Below are positions 21,006-33,713 of a stretch of DNA of 64,000 nucleotides, piece after piece; position 1 is the first letter of the stretch, and each line of letters starts with the position of its first letter. The notes below the pieces were generated by a model, which was not told the origin of the DNA, ran no database searches, and saw only the letters and a program-made list of their open reading frames with translations. The translations under genes were made by a program, and so were the position numbers. Origin of the DNA: Hordeum vulgare subsp. vulgare (lineage: Eukaryota; Streptophyta; Magnoliopsida; Poales; Poaceae); NCBI RefSeq assembly GCF_904849725.1, contig NC_058522.1, forward strand, positions 436,323,529 to 436,387,528. The letters are read 5' to 3'.

Positions 21006-22822
21006 GGGGACCATGGCCCATTCCCATCCTGATGTGCAGAACATAAGTCAGCAAACAAAGCATATAAAACCTTGTGTCTTGGGGTAGACCACATCTCCAC
21101 CAGAGCTTGCCATTCACCGTCCGTCAGATCTGGCACCAGAGACTTGGTGCTGACTTTTTGCTGCTATGGTATCAAAATATTTCTTCTTGATCTCATGGTG
21201 CCTGTTCTTTGAATTTTTCTGCAGAATATCTTTGCACGCGTACTTGATGGTCTTCGAGTCCATGTTCATCTCAAAATTTTCCTATCAAGACAACAAACAA
21301 GGTAGGAACAACATTAGTGATCATTAACTACAAAACAGAAAATAGAGTAGCACATTAACTACAAAACAAGTAGCTTACAACAACTTTCCCAATATAGCCC
21401 TCCAATAAGTAGCATTATTTTTGTATTCCTTGAAGTGAGGAAGAACGGGCAGATGGCTTCTTGCAACGAGTCCACACTCAGAAGCAAACTTTGCTGCCTG
21501 TAGAGGCTTTTCTGGACGTTTCACCCCTTCGGCAATTTGGATAGGTACCTTTGTGCCAAGCGACTTGGTGATTCTCTCTAGCCCTTTGACCTTTCTAAGT
21601 CTATGCTTGCTAGTCATTGCATCTAAAAATGAAATTGAACTCATAAATTAGAAGATAAATCGACAAATGCAGGAATGGTTCTGCTAAATAGGTAAGCATA
21701 CATGATCACTTCCATTTGCAAAATGCACTAGTAAAAGAGAGCATTGCAAAGGTGAACTTGCCTGGTTGAAGCACAAGCTGCTGTTCTTCTTCACTGATGA
21801 CAACATTCCTATCAATAGGAGGTGCACCACGCCTGAGGCATAGGCATACAGTGCCGCTTTTATCCATGCAGAGAGTGGTTTCTCCATCCATTGTCAGAAC
21901 CTCATCACACATTTCCACCGAGCTCTCAAAGTCCATGCCCAGCGGACTTTCCTGATGGTCCGTCACAACCGCCATAGTTGCTTTCTGCCTTGTGAATCTA
22001 TCAGGGGCAGGTTCATCAGTTTCCAGGATCCTCTTTGTTTGTCCTGGAGGTGGGGCCATCACCCTCGTGGAGGCATTGCATCAGATGTTTCTGAGCTCTT
22101 CCTCTTCTTGCTGGCTGTCTTCTTAACAGCATGCCTCTTCGTTCTAGATTCCTTCAGTGCCTCGTATAAATAGCACAGAAAAAACATTAGATCACAAGAT
22201 AAATATGTGGGCACAAGGAAACAGAGAGCATACAAGAACCTGAACCCTCCAAACAAGACAAAGTTTGCACCTTAACAGTCTTGTGCACTACAACTTCATC
22301 CTCCTTAGGATTGTACTCTGGGTCATCATTGATAACTCCACTACCTTCTTGAACCTCATTAGTTCTACCTTCTTGTACATCATTTGTTTTCCTAATCATT
22401 GACGCTATTGCGCCAATGCCAAGGGACTGGAACATCCGATTGTTCCTCATCATATTTCTAGTCCTAACCTTCTCATACTCGGTGAGAGGAGGCTCATCTT
22501 TGCAAGGGAAAGGAAACATAATTATTAGGTTAATTGTTGGAATGCATGGACAGACAGCCAAACATATCTTATGATATTTTATTATCATTTAATCCTACTT
22601 ATTCAACTAAGGAAGAGTAACAACACACATGCACAACTAAGCCAGCTTATTCAGATTACAACAATACATTTGCATAATAAAATCTACAAGATATTTTACT
22701 TAGCATATTACATTTCACTTAGCATATTAAGACACATATTTTATAAATCTGACAGTATAACCACAAGGAGCAAGTTGCATACCAATGGTTGGCCTCGGGT
22801 TTGACCTTGTCATCCTTGCCAT
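21006..22822 (-). pseudogene. TNPA-like gene, 5' exons
   Basis: Five exons on the minus strand. Exon 1 (22783-22822) encodes MARMTRSNPRPTI and ends at GTATGC. Exon 2 (about 22255-22505) has EYEKVRTRNMMRNNRMFQSL. Exon 3 (about 21760-22165) starts ALKESRTKRHAVKKTASKKR, a likely nuclear signal, then shifts frame near 22065 into an acidic region. Exon 4 (21375-21620) has KGLERITKSLGTKVPIQIAE and KFASECGLVARSHLPVLPHF. Exon 5 (about 21079-21285) starts NFEMNMDSKTIKYACKDIL and, after a one-base shift near 21170, gives DLTDGEWQALVEMWSTPRHK before a GTTTTAT donor. Introns are short. E4 inserted in the intron just after exon 5. Confidence 0.8.
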
Positions 22823-25002
22823 GGATGATCTTGAGGTGGTGCTTGCAAAATAGAATAAACAACAATCATATACAATAGGGATAAAGTAAAATGATGCACT
22901 TATATCAATAAAGGAAAGCATTTAGACGAGCATGCACATACATGTAATACTTGTGAAGAAAACTTGTTGGATCAACAATATAGTGATGTAGTTAATGCAT
23001 CAGTACTAATACATGTAAAACACTTGGACCAGCATGCACTTACAGGTGTAGCAATGCACATACAATTAATGCATCGGTACTAAACTGACAGTTGAAGCAA
23101 GCAACTAAATTGAAGCACTTGGACCAGCATGCACATACAAGTGTAGCAATGCTTCAGTATTAATACATATGAAACATGAGGTAGTAATGTACTAAACTGA
23201 TAGTTGAAGAAAACTATATATGTGAAGCAATACATTAGCAGTATTATAAGTGAAGCGAACTACATCAAGCTAAGTGAATTAAGGTTGTGGTACCAAAGAC
23301 AAGAACATAACTCACATCCATTACAAGTATACATAGTTGGATCCTACCCCATGAACCAGAGAGCAACGTGTACCCCATGAACCAGAACCCTAACCCCATG
23401 AATATACCGAACCATCCCATCGATCCAGCCCCTAGTGCCTCATATAAAGTACACAAGCAAGCAAGCAAAGTGCTAGTAGTACTACTTCAAGAGGGCAACC
23501 AAACCTGGTTTGATTTGGTATATCAACCCATGTAGACACATATCATGTTGAATAACTAAGGAATGCATGATGCAATCATCCTAATCAATGTTCAGTAGCA
23601 CATTATCATTAGAATGGAACAGAAAAAATGAATTCTGCTGAATAACCCTCCATCAGAGAAGAATATAAGTTCAAATTTGATTTAGATAAAAAGAAACAAA
23701 AAATGCTGAATTATGCATCTATGTTGCGGAGTATACCAAAATTAGTCACTACTAATTGTACACTCCAGACTCCATGTTTCTTTCAGTTCTCATTCTAGAA
23801 ACTGTAGGGAAGTGCTACCTCCAATCTAGAATAACATTAAGTAGCGTGTTTCAGTTGGCATATATTTGTCATTTTGGGTTTTTGTATTCGACTTTTCGGA
23901 TGAAATATCTCTATTAATTGCTTCTTGGAAGTGATATATTTAAATCTTAAGTACACAATCAATAGGGAAAAGTTATACTATTCGATAACAAAAACATTAG
24001 TAACATCCTCTCTTGCTCTGCATGTAAAGTTAAATTGGCAAACAGATTTGCCCACTACAACTGACATATCAGTTATACTGATTTAGAAGTTTCCATATAC
24101 CATTTCATATGATACTGGTTCAAGTAGCGTGTTGCCATGATATATTACGATCCTGAGGACCGAGGAGTATCTAACCCGAAGATACAATGAGAGCGATGGA
24201 AACATCAACCCAGGAGCATCAACGATTGCAGCCCAAAACTTCCGTCACCGGAGCCATGATCCATTCAGCGGACCCCTCTGCCCACTACAACTGACATATT
24301 TACTCCATGAACCCTAACCCTAACCCCATTAATCTACCGAACCATCCTCATTGATCCAGCCCCATGAACCCTAGAAGAACACATTAGGGGGATCTATCAA
24401 ACCCTAGAAGATCTACCCATGAACATCGACGGGAGATGGGTCGAGGGGAGAGGTCCCTGCCATCGTCGACCGTTGATTATGTAGATGTAGCCGCTGTCAT
24501 TGCCGTCGTCGATGTAGTCGTAGTCGTCGACGTCGAAGTAGATTTAGCCGTCGTCGTCGATGTAGATGTAGCCGTCGATGTCGTCGATGTAGTCGTCGTC
24601 ATCGAGGGGATATGAGAGGGAGGATTTGTCATCGAGGAGAGGGGAGAGGGGCGGCGGGGCGGCACGGAGTACGGGAGGGGCGACGGTGCGGCGCGTAGCA
24701 GGGGAGGGGCGGTGTGGAGCTAGGGTTAGGAGCAGGGGAGGGCGGCGGAGTGGGGAGTGGAATGGATCCCGCGTGAGGAGTGGGGAGTGGAATGGAGAGG
24801 GGAGTGGTGGGTCCCGCATGGGAGTGGAGGGAAATTTTGGTGGGGTGAGAGGAAAAATTTGGTGGTGTGGGAGGGAAATTTTTCACATGTTTTTTGGGGT
24901 TTGGAGGTAGACTTTTTTTTTTAATAAATATTGTAGAAATAACAGTTAAAATCATACCTAATAGTTTTTAATGACACAATAATGACATATTGTTTTTACT
25001 CA
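22823..25002. other. CACTA DNA between its two genes: upstream region of the TNPA-like gene
   Basis: No protein is recognisable. 22919-23145 holds about three degenerate copies (spacing roughly 90-100 bp) of a phrase around GACCAGCATGCAC. 23371-23435 and 24303-24366 share a phrase around CCATGAACC...AACCCTAACCCCAT...ACCGAACCATCC. GCCCACTACAACTGACATAT occurs at 24049 and 24281. From 24430 the DNA becomes GC-rich up to about 24850. This is the likely promoter and 5' leader of the TNPA-like gene (inference from position). Confidence 0.5.
24470..24620. repeat. Trinucleotide-periodic tract rich in GTC/GAT/TAG
   Basis: Built from GTCGTC, GATGTAG and GTCGAT words with strict 3-base period for most of its length. 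On the minus strand one frame gives Asp/Tyr/Ile-rich residues and another a Thr/Ser run. I treat it as a simple repeat in a leader, not as a gene. Confidence 0.65.
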
Positions 25003-25176
25003 TAACTTTATCACATATAATTACACAATGCGAAGGTTTTCCATTTTTTTGATTTTTGTTGAATTTTTCATGCCCATTTGAAAATGCGGTCAAAACGACG
25101 GGTATGACCGTTCCTAGTTAGTGATTGAATCTTGGGAAATTTTTGGTGTTTCTATGATGAAAATAGATACCTTTGT
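25003..25176. repeat. CACTA direct repeat, copy 1
   Basis: About 174 bp, nearly identical to 25665-25838, sharing for example TTTCATGCCCATTTGAAAAT and the TATGACCGTTCCTAG block. Confidence 0.85.
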
Positions 25177-25664
25177 ACCTAAAAATGATTTTTGGAAAAA
25201 ATAAAGAGGAAACTATAAGGCAGCCGTAGTTCAAATTTGACCCGCTTCCACGTGATTCGACATAGATTTGTCTTTTTCACGGGAGATGGTTAAAAGCTTT
25301 TGACACCCAACCATTTTGTCAATTGTACATTAAATATGTCCTAGTATGTTAGAAAAATGGTTTGGTCCAATTTTGAAACAAATATATGGTAGGTCCTTCA
25401 CAAAAAACTCATTTTGGGCACTTGAAAAATGAAAAATGATTTTTTTCATACAAGGAAGATGAAAACTTCCTTAATCAACATTGTTTGTCATTCCAACATG
25501 CACCCTTCTACAAAATATGAGATCATTTCAACAAACTATGCCATGAATGTGACCATGAGATTGATCATTTGGCTTGAAAGCCATGAATCTTCACACATGA
25601 CAGCTCATTTCTGTGAACACTTTTTAAAAATAATTGTCGTATTACAAGGTTATTATTTTTACTG
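25177..25664. other. DNA between the two CACTA direct repeats
   Basis: AT-rich, with no gene recognised. One 79-codon plus-strand frame (25429-25668) has no domain and probably arises by chance. Confidence 0.5.
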
Positions 25665-25838
25665 GTAACTTTATCACATATAATGACACAATGCGAAGGT
25701 TTTCCAACTTTTTGATTTTTTTGAATTTTTCATGCCCATTTGAAAATGCGGTCAAAACGGCAGGTATGACCGTTCCTAGGTAGTGGTTGAATCTTGGGAA
25801 ACTTTTGGTGTTTCTATGATGAAATAGATACTTTGTTG
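25665..25838. repeat. CACTA direct repeat, copy 2, overlapping the transposase end
   Basis: Second copy of the repeat at 25003-25176. Its right part supplies the last residues of the transposase frame, so the true C-terminus was replaced at about 25836. Confidence 0.8.
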
Positions 25839-28800
25839 AATAAAGGGATCACTCTTATACCAACACCTTGAAGTATTTATGCTTTTGAAGTGGCCATCAT
25901 ATTTGACACAAGAGCGTCTCTTCTTCTTGCTACCAAGATCAAACCAGTCACAGCGAAATAAGACAACCGAGCGATGGATGCCTCCACTAGAGTTGTACTG
26001 CAACTCTGTGATGCTTCTCAACTCACCATAGAAGTCAATGTTCTCACGATCATGTGACCCCTCAGTGACGATTCCACTATTCTGTGTCTTCCATTTTTCC
26101 TCGCGATCAACGGTGTGGTACCGGACACCGTCAGCAATGCATGTTGAATACACTCACTCGCTTATCCGGTAAGCATGCCAACGCAAATAAATCATCACTG
26201 ACCTTCTTCTCCTCATGCAACTTTCTGACATGATTCTTAAACCATTTAGGAAATACCTTGGCAACCCTTGTATCAACATTGATATCAATTTCTTCCTAAT
26301 TTAACTCTTCCTTGCATTTCCTGCAATGCCAACAAAACATGTGAATTAAAACATTAGGCTGGTGCCAACCCAAGAAAAAAATAAAAAAATAACGAGTGCA
26401 CAAGATATAACATACTCGATATATGGTAGAACCTCGGCGCAATTGCTGAGCACATACCAAACCATCTTGTCATACTCATCACTAGCCTCCAAGTATCGCG
26501 AGGCTCCAAGAAAGTTCACACCATGGGTGAAAACCGAGACGTCACCACTATTTGAATCAGACCACTCTCTATTTCTGCCCGGCCGGTTCCATATTGTTTC
26601 CACATCGCCGAAGTATCTAGAGCAAAAAGTCAAGCACTCGTCAATGACATATGCTTCAGCAATCGAACCTTCAGGTCTTGCCATGTTTCGCACATAACGC
26701 TTACAAGTAAGCAACCTTCTTTCGATTGGGTACATCCAGCCGTATTGCACAGGGCCTCTAAGCATTGCCTCTTTTGGTAAGTGCACCGCCAAATGGACCA
26801 TCACGGTGAAGAAAGATGGAGGGAAAATCTTCTCAAGCTTGCAAAGAATAATTGGGATATCTTTTTCAAGTCTTTCCAGAACAGTTAACTTAAGTGTTTT
26901 GCAGCACAGTTCTCTAAAGAAATTTCCTAGCTCAGCAACCGTTTCATATATATCATTGTCCATGATTCCACGGAGGCCAGCCGGTAAAATCCTTTGGAGG
27001 AGGATGTGACAATCATGGATTTTCAGTACTGAAAGCTTGAATCCATCATAAGTAACACACTTTGCTAGGTTAGAAGCATAACCATATGGAAATCTCACCA
27101 CTCTTATGAATTCACAGAATGCTAGCTTTTGTTCTTTACTCATTGTATACCATGCTCGTGGCATTTCAAATGTATCATCAGCTTCATCATGTTGTAGATG
27201 CAAATCTTCTCTTAAGCCCATGTCCTCCAAATCAAGCCTAGAACTAACCGTGTCCTTTGTCTTCCCTTCAATGCTTAGAAACGTCCCGAGCAGATTCTCA
27301 CATATGTTTTTTTCAATGTGCATTACATCAAGATTATGCCTTAATTTCAGACCAGCCTAGTATGGCAGGTCCCACAAACAAGACCTCCGGTCCCAACATT
27401 GACCTTCCACATGCTTTCTTTTCTTTGCACGCTTTTCTGGTCTCACATCCTTCACCTTCTCAAGTTGCTGCTCCAGCTCTTCCTTAGTGAATTTAGCTGG
27501 CTTGTCATGGGTTTCATTCTCACCATTAAAATCATTGCTTCTTCGCCAACGATGGTTTCGGGGAAGAAAGCGGCGGTGCCCAATATAGCAGATCTTGCTC
27601 CTTATTCTCTTTGAGCAACGGTCTTTGTCACAATGGACACATGCGTGATAACCCGCTGTGATCCACCCAGACAGACTGTGCAGTGCCGGGAAATCATGGA
27701 TGGACCATATGACTGCAGCACGTAGATTGAACTTTTCTTCCAGACTACAGGCATCATATGTAGGTACACTAGTCCAGAGCTAGAGAAGTTCTTCTATGAG
27801 GGGCTCCATAAAGACATCAAAATCCTTTCCTGGAGACTCTGGACCCGGGATAAGCAGTGACATCATGAAGTTGGACTGATCCATGCATGCCCATGGTGGC
27901 AGGTTGTACGACACCACAAAAACGGGCCACATGCTATAAGACGTGTTCTTGTTCCCAAACGGATTAAAGCCATCTGTGGCAAAGCCCAGTTTTATATTCC
28001 TTGGACCTGTGGAAAAATCTCCATGTTCACAGTCAAATTCTTTCCATGCCTCTCCGTCCGCTCGATGGCTCATCTCATTGTCCACAAGTTGACGCTGAAG
28101 CTTGTGCCATTGTACCTCCAATGATGATTTCTTCAAGATAAACATCCGCTGCAGCCTTGGTATCAATGGAAAGTGCCTCAGTACCTTCACTGGTATTGAC
28201 TTCTTCCCATCAGCATCTTTCCACCTAGGGGCATTGCATTTTGGACAGTTGTCATGCTTCGCAAAATCCTTCCGAAATAAGACACGATTATTTGGGCACA
28301 CATGTATTGAAACATAACCTAGCCCAGCCTGCGGATTATGCTCAATGCTTCATCATAAGACCTGGGAACACATCTATCAGGAATTGCAAGGTCAAAAGGC
28401 GGAGTATTGCGTTGAATGCAGCATTGCTAATCTGGTAGAAAGACTTGATGTGGAGTAACTTCACGGTGAAGGTAAATCTTGAAAATTTACCCCCTTCATG
28501 AGCTGCGCGCTTAGCCTCCTCCAACATCTCAGCAAACATCGACTTCTGCCCATCAGCACGATCTTCACCATCGTACAGATCCTTCAATAGGTCAGGAATC
28601 CTATCATCTTCATGCCCATCCTCTTCTTCCAAACCAGCATTCTCTCACAAAATATTTTCCATAAAATCAATGCCAGCATCACCACCACCCATCATATGAG
28701 GGGCCTGCGTATCAGCTTCAATATGTTGAGGTTGTCCGGCTAAAGGTTCTCCATGATATACCCATCTATCATACGTGCTGGCCATCCCATTAAGAAGCAG

Positions 28801-28977
28801 ATGATCTTCCACTACTCCTTGAGCTTTTCTCGAACGGTTGAGGCAATTACAACATGTGCAAACAATGACAACATCCTTGGAAAAATGTGCCCGAACAAAT
28901 TGCATGAATTCATCAACTCCATCCATATGTTCTTTTGAAAACCTTCTAACTCCTTTTCTAATCTAGCTTCTGTCCAT
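25776..28977 (-). pseudogene. CACTA transposase, TNPD/Tnp2 type, degenerate
   Basis: The enzyme would cut and rejoin the CACTA ends. The likely start is the ATG at 28975-28977, just after a CAG splice acceptor. A TAG follows at codon 5 (28963-28965). Domains in order: an N-terminal transposase-associated domain with VIVCTCCNCLNRSRK (28645-28926); an acidic linker; the Transposase_21 core with CPNNRVLFRKDFAKHDNCPKC, ATDGFNPFGN and a later WSIHDFPAL (about 27500-28320); DUF4218 with NLDVMHIEKNICENLLGTFL and VHLAVHLPKEAMLRGPVQYG (26410-27370); an intron at about 26310-26410; and a DUF4216-like tail with GVRYHTVDRE and VVLFRCDWFD (25800-26150). In-frame stops lie near 28646, 27780 and 27358, with frameshifts near 28385, 28330 and 26170. 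The C-terminus is cut off at the direct repeat near 25836. Confidence 0.92.
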
Positions 28978-29093
28978 CTGCCAAAGAAAGCAATGGTTGC
29001 AAGTCAGCAAATCTATCTAATTGCATCAACATTAATTAATGAGAATGGATGGCAGTAATGGCAGTTAAAAATCCAGAAAATAAGGTAGGCACC
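28978..29093. other. CACTA intron or leader upstream of the transposase start
   Basis: Non-coding, ending in GGCAG directly before the start codon as read on the minus strand. It ends at the E3 target duplication GCACC (29089-29093). Confidence 0.55.
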
Positions 29094-29189
29094 TTTGATG
29101 GTTTCACGCTGTTATCTTGTCATCTTTGGATGTTTTATGTACCTTTTATATCTTTTTTGGGACTAAGTTATTAATTCAGTGCCAAGTGC

Positions 29190-29848
29190 TGATGGTTGTT
29201 GTGTATCCCTTGCAACGACGCGAGGAAATAGTTGTGTCGACGGCACCAGGAATCCTTCAGTTACGACTATGCCTTAAAGGACTTCCTAGGCAAGTATGCA
29301 AAGGATTTCCCCTGTGGCCTTGGAGCCTTCCGTTGGTGTTCCCTCGAAGCAGAAAGGGTGATGTAGCACAACGATGGTAAGTATTTCCCTCAGTTTGAGA
29401 ACCAAGGTATCAATCCGGCGGAAGAGTATCTCAAGATCCTGCACAAACACAAAACCTTGCACCCAACGCTATGAAGGGGTTGTCAATCCCTTATAGATTG
29501 TTTGCCAAGTGAGAACTGAAAGCAACAAAGTAACAAAGCAAAGTAAAAGCGGAGATGTAAACGATGGATGTGAATAGACCTGGGGGCCGTAGTGTTTACT
29601 AGTGGCTTCTCTCATGAAAGCAAGTAGACGGTGGGTGAACAAATTATTGTCGAGCAATTGATAGAACTATGCAGAGTCATGACGATATCTATGCAATGAT
29701 TATTTCTATAGGCATCACGTCTGAAACAAGTAGATCGATACTTTCTGCATCTACTACTATTACTCCACACGTCAACCGCTATCTGGCATGCATCTAGTGT
29801 ATTAAGTCCATAAGAACAGAGTAACGCCTTAAGCAAGATGACATGATG
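29190..29848 (-). repeat. E2 3' LTR, truncated
   Basis: Matches 47290-47945 of the E2 5' LTR, then stops at a junction to Angela-like pol. The join shares TG (29847-29848) with both parents. Confidence 0.88.
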
Positions 29849-32800
29849 CATATATTCACGTCCTCCTCTTCGACGTAGTCGCGGATGAGGTTGAAGCGTC
29901 GTTTGATGTGTCTGGTCTTCTTGTGAAACCGTGGTTCCTTTGCTAAGGCAATGGCACCCGTGTTGTCACAGAACAAGGTTATTGGATCCAGTGCGCTTGG
30001 CACCACTCCAAGCTCCGTCATGAATTGCTTCATCCAGACACCCTCCTTAGCTGCCTCCGAGGCAGCCATGTACTCCGCTTCACATGTAGAATCTGCTACG
30101 ACGCTTTGCTTGGAACTGCACCAGCTTACCGCACCCCCATTTAGAATAAATACGTATCCGGTTTGCGACTTAGAGTCGTCCGGATCTGTGTCAAAGCTTG
30201 CATCGACGTAACCTTTTACGACGAGCTCTTCATCACCCCCATACACGAGAAACATCTCCTTAATCCTTTTCAGGTACTTCAGGATATTCTTGACCGCTGT
30301 CCAGTGATCCACTCCTGGATTACTCTGGAACCTACCTGTCATGCTTATGGCCAGGCTAACATCCGGTCTAGTGCACATCATTGCATACATGATAGAACCT
30401 ATGGCTGAAGCATAGGGGACGGAGCGCATATGCTCTCTATCTTCATCAGTTGCTGGGCACTGAGTCTTACTCAATCTCGTACCTTGTAAAACTGGCAAGA
30501 ACCCCTTCTTGGACTGTTCCATTTTGAACCTCTTCAAAACTTTATCAAGGTATGTGCTTTGTGAAAGTCCTATCAGGCGTTTTGATCTATCCCTGTAGAT
30601 CTTAATGCCTAGAATGTAAGCAGCTTCTCCTAGGTCCTTCATAGAGAAACTTTTATTCAAGTAAACCTTTATGCTCTCCAAAAGCTCTACGTTGTTTCCA
30701 ATCAGCAATATGTCATCCACATATAATATTAGAAACACCACAGAGCTCCCACTCACTTTCTTGTAAATACAAGATTCTCCAACCACTTGTATAAACCCAA
30801 AGGCTTTGATCACCTCATCAAAGCGTTTGTTCCAACTCCGAGATGCCTGCACCAGTCCATAAATGGATCGCTGGAGCTTGCACACCTTGTTAGCATTCTT
30901 AGGATTGAACCTTCGGGTTGCATCATATACAATTCTTCCTTAAGGAAACCGTTAAGGAACGCCGTTTTGACATCCATCTGCCAGATTTCATAATCGAAAA
31001 ATGCAGCTATTGCTAACATGATTCTGACGGACTTAAGCATCGCTACGGGTGAGAAAGTCTCATCGTTGTCAATTGCTTGAACTTGTGAAAAACCCTTTGC
31101 CACAAGTCGAGCTTTATAATCGGTCACATTGCCGTCAGCGTCCGTCTTCTTCTTGAAGATCCATTTGTTCTGAATAGCCTTGCGGCCCTCAGGTAGTACC
31201 TCCAATGTCCACACTTTGTTCTCATACATGGATCCTATCTCGGACTCCATGGCTTCTAGCCATTTGTTGGAATCTGGGCCCACCATTGCTTCTTCATAAT
31301 TTGCAGGTTCATTCTTATCCAACAACAAGATTGTTAAGACGGGATTACCGTACCACTCTGGAGCAGTACGTGGTCTCATCGACCTGCGTGGTTTGACAGA
31401 AACTTGAACTGGAGTCTCATGATCATCATCATTAACTTCCTCCTCAACCGGCGTCGCAATGATAGAGGTTTCCCCTTGCCCTGCGCCACTATCTAGAGGG
31501 ATGAGAGGTTCGACAACCTCGTCAAGTTCTATCTTCCTCCCACTCAATTCTCTCAGAAACTCCTTCTCGAGAAAAGCTCCATTTTTAGCAACAAACACTT
31601 TGCCCTCGGATTTGAGATAGAAGGTGTACCCAACTGTCTCTTTTGGGTAACCTATGAAGATGCATCTTTTCGCTTTGGGTTCCAGCTTTTCAGGCTGAAG
31701 CTTTTTGACATAAGCATCACATCCCCAAACTTTAAGAAACGACAACTTTGGCCTTTTGCCATACCACAGTTCATATGGTGTCGTCTCAACGGATTTTGAT
31801 GGTGCCCTATTTAAAGTGAATGCAACTGTTTCTAATGCATAACCCCAAAACGATAACGGAAAATCGGTAAGAGACATCATAGATCGCACCATCTCTGATA
31901 AAGTACGATTACAACGTTCGGACACACCATTACGCTGTGGTGTTCCAGGCGGTGTCAATTGTGAAACAATTCCACATTGTCTTAAGTGAGCACCAAACTC
32001 AAAACTCAGATATTCACCCCCACGACCAGACCGTAGGAACTTGATCTTCTTGTTACGATGATTTCCAACTTCACTCTAAAATTGCTTGAACTTTTCAAAT
32101 GTTTAAGACTTGTGCTTCATTAAGTAGAGATAACCATATCTACTCAACTCGTCAGTGAAGGTGAGAAAATAACTATATCCGCCGCTTGCCTCTATGCTCA
32201 TCGGACCACACACATCGGTATGTATGATTTCCAACAAGTCACTTGCACGCTCCATTGTTCCGGAGAATGGAGTTTTAGTCATCTTGCCCATGAGGCATGG
32301 TTCGCACGTGTCAAGTGAATCAAAGTCAAGTGACTCCAAAAGTCCATCGGCATGGAGTTTCTTCATGCGCTTTACACCAATATGACCCAAGCGGCAGTGC
32401 CACAAAAATATGACGCTATCATTGTTAACTCTAACTCTTTTGGTCTCAATGTTATGTATGTGTGTATCTCTATCAAGATTCAATATGAACAATCTTCTCA
32501 CATTGGGTGCATGACCATAAAAGATGTTACTCATAGAAATAGAACAACCATTATTCTCTGACTTAAAAGACTAACCATCTCGCAACAAACAAGATCCAGA
32601 TATAATGTTCATGCTCAACGCAGGCACTAAATAACAATGATTTAAGTTCATAACTAATCCCGACGGTAACTGAAGTGAAACTGTGCCGACGGCGATTGCA
32701 TCAACCTTGGAACCATTTCCTACGCGCATCGTCACTTCATCTTTCGCCAGCCTTCGTCTATTCCGCAGTTCCTGTTTCTAGTTGCAAATATGAGCAACAG

Positions 32801-33713
32801 AACCGGTATCGAATACCCAGGCACTACTACGAGAGCCGGTTAAGTACACATCAATAACATGTATATCAAATATACCTGATTTTTCTTTGGCCGCCTTCTT
32901 ATCTGCCAGATACTTGGGGCAATTGCGCTTCCAGTGACCCATACCCTTGCAATAGTAACACTCCGTTTCAGGCTTAGGTCCAGCTTTGGGTTTCTTCGTC
33001 GGATTAGCAACAAGCTTGCCGCTCTTCTTTGAATTACCCTTCTTGCCTTTGCCGTTTCTTTTGAAACTAGTGGTCTTATTCACCATCAACACTTGATGCT
33101 CTTTACGGAGTTCAGACTCTGTGACTTTCACCATCACAAACAACTCGCCGGGAGACTTGTTCATCCCTTGCATGTTGTAGTTCAACACAAAGCCTTTATA
33201 GCTTGGCGGCAGTGATTGAAGGATTCTGTCAGTGATAGATTCTTGCGGGAGTTCAATCCCCAGCTCAGCTAGACGGTTTGAGTACCCAGACATTTTGAGC
33301 ACATGTTCACTGACAGACGAGTTCTCCTCCATCTTGCAAGCATAGAATTTATCGGAGGTCTCATACCTCTCGATCCGGGCGTTCTTCTGAAAGATAAACT
33401 TCAACTCCTGGAACATCTCAAATGCTCCATGACGCTCAAAGCGACGTTGAAGTCCCTAATCTAAGCCATACAAGACTGCACATTGAACTAATGAGTAGTC
33501 CTCCTTACGCGCTAAGCAAGCGTTCCTAACATCCTGATCAGCCGTAGCGGGTGGTTCATCTCCTAGCGCAGCAATAAGGACATAATCCTTCTTCCCAGCT
33601 TGTAAGATTAGCTTAAGATTACGAGCCCAGTCTACAAAGTTGCTTCCATCATCTTTCAACTTAGCTTTCTCTAGGAACGTATTAAAATTCAGGGTGACTG
33701 ACGCGTGAGCCAT
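29849..33713 (-). pseudogene. Angela-like copy A gag-pol polyprotein, many breaks
   Basis: It starts at the ATG 33711-33713 (MAHASVTLNFN). Gag with a CCHC knuckle (CYYCKGMGHWKRNC), protease (VFDTGSVAHIC), integrase (LWHCRLGHIG, HTDVCGP), RT (QMDVKTAFLNG, YVDD) and RNase H (YVDASFDTD, CEAEYMAAS) are present in that order. Breaks seen by comparison with copies B and C: a stop near 33456; TCG to TAG near 32778; TAC to TAG near 32570; GAA to TAA at 32103-32105; CAG to TAG near 32078; and a small deletion with frameshift near 30905. The C-terminal end is lost. This is the most decayed of the three copies. Confidence 0.92.

Larger units (their letters stand above)
2406..22822 (-). pseudogene. TNPA-like second gene of the CACTA (Transposase_24-type), split by E1 and E4
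   Basis: This is a multi-exon gene read leftward from an ATG at 22820-22822 to a TAG at 2406-2408. In En/Spm-like elements, TNPA-type products bind the subterminal repeats and assist the transposase. The order seen is: a short MARMTRSNP exon, an exon with RTRNMMRNNRMFQSLG, a basic KKTASKKRK stretch, the block around KFASECGLVAR, the DLTDGEWQALVEMW block, an NREKVVYQQRTGS block, a DLFKATHNSKKHGFSE block and a C-terminal coiled coil. Motifs and order fit the plant Transposase_24 family. E4 splits it after an intron donor near 21079; E1 splits the last exon at 9385/2485. It is broken by frameshifts near 22065 and 21170 and by a TAA in the last exon near 9465. Confidence 0.85.

Noticed and set aside
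24308..24330. AACCCTAACCCTAACCCC, possible interstitial telomere repeat
   Set aside because: Only about two units, and they do not match the plant CCCTAAA repeat. Similar phrases recur nearby as part of an internal duplication.
24626..24955. Gly/Arg-rich and Pro-rich frames in the GC-rich island
   Set aside because: Low-complexity purine-rich DNA gives long open frames on both strands. No domain or start context supports a gene.
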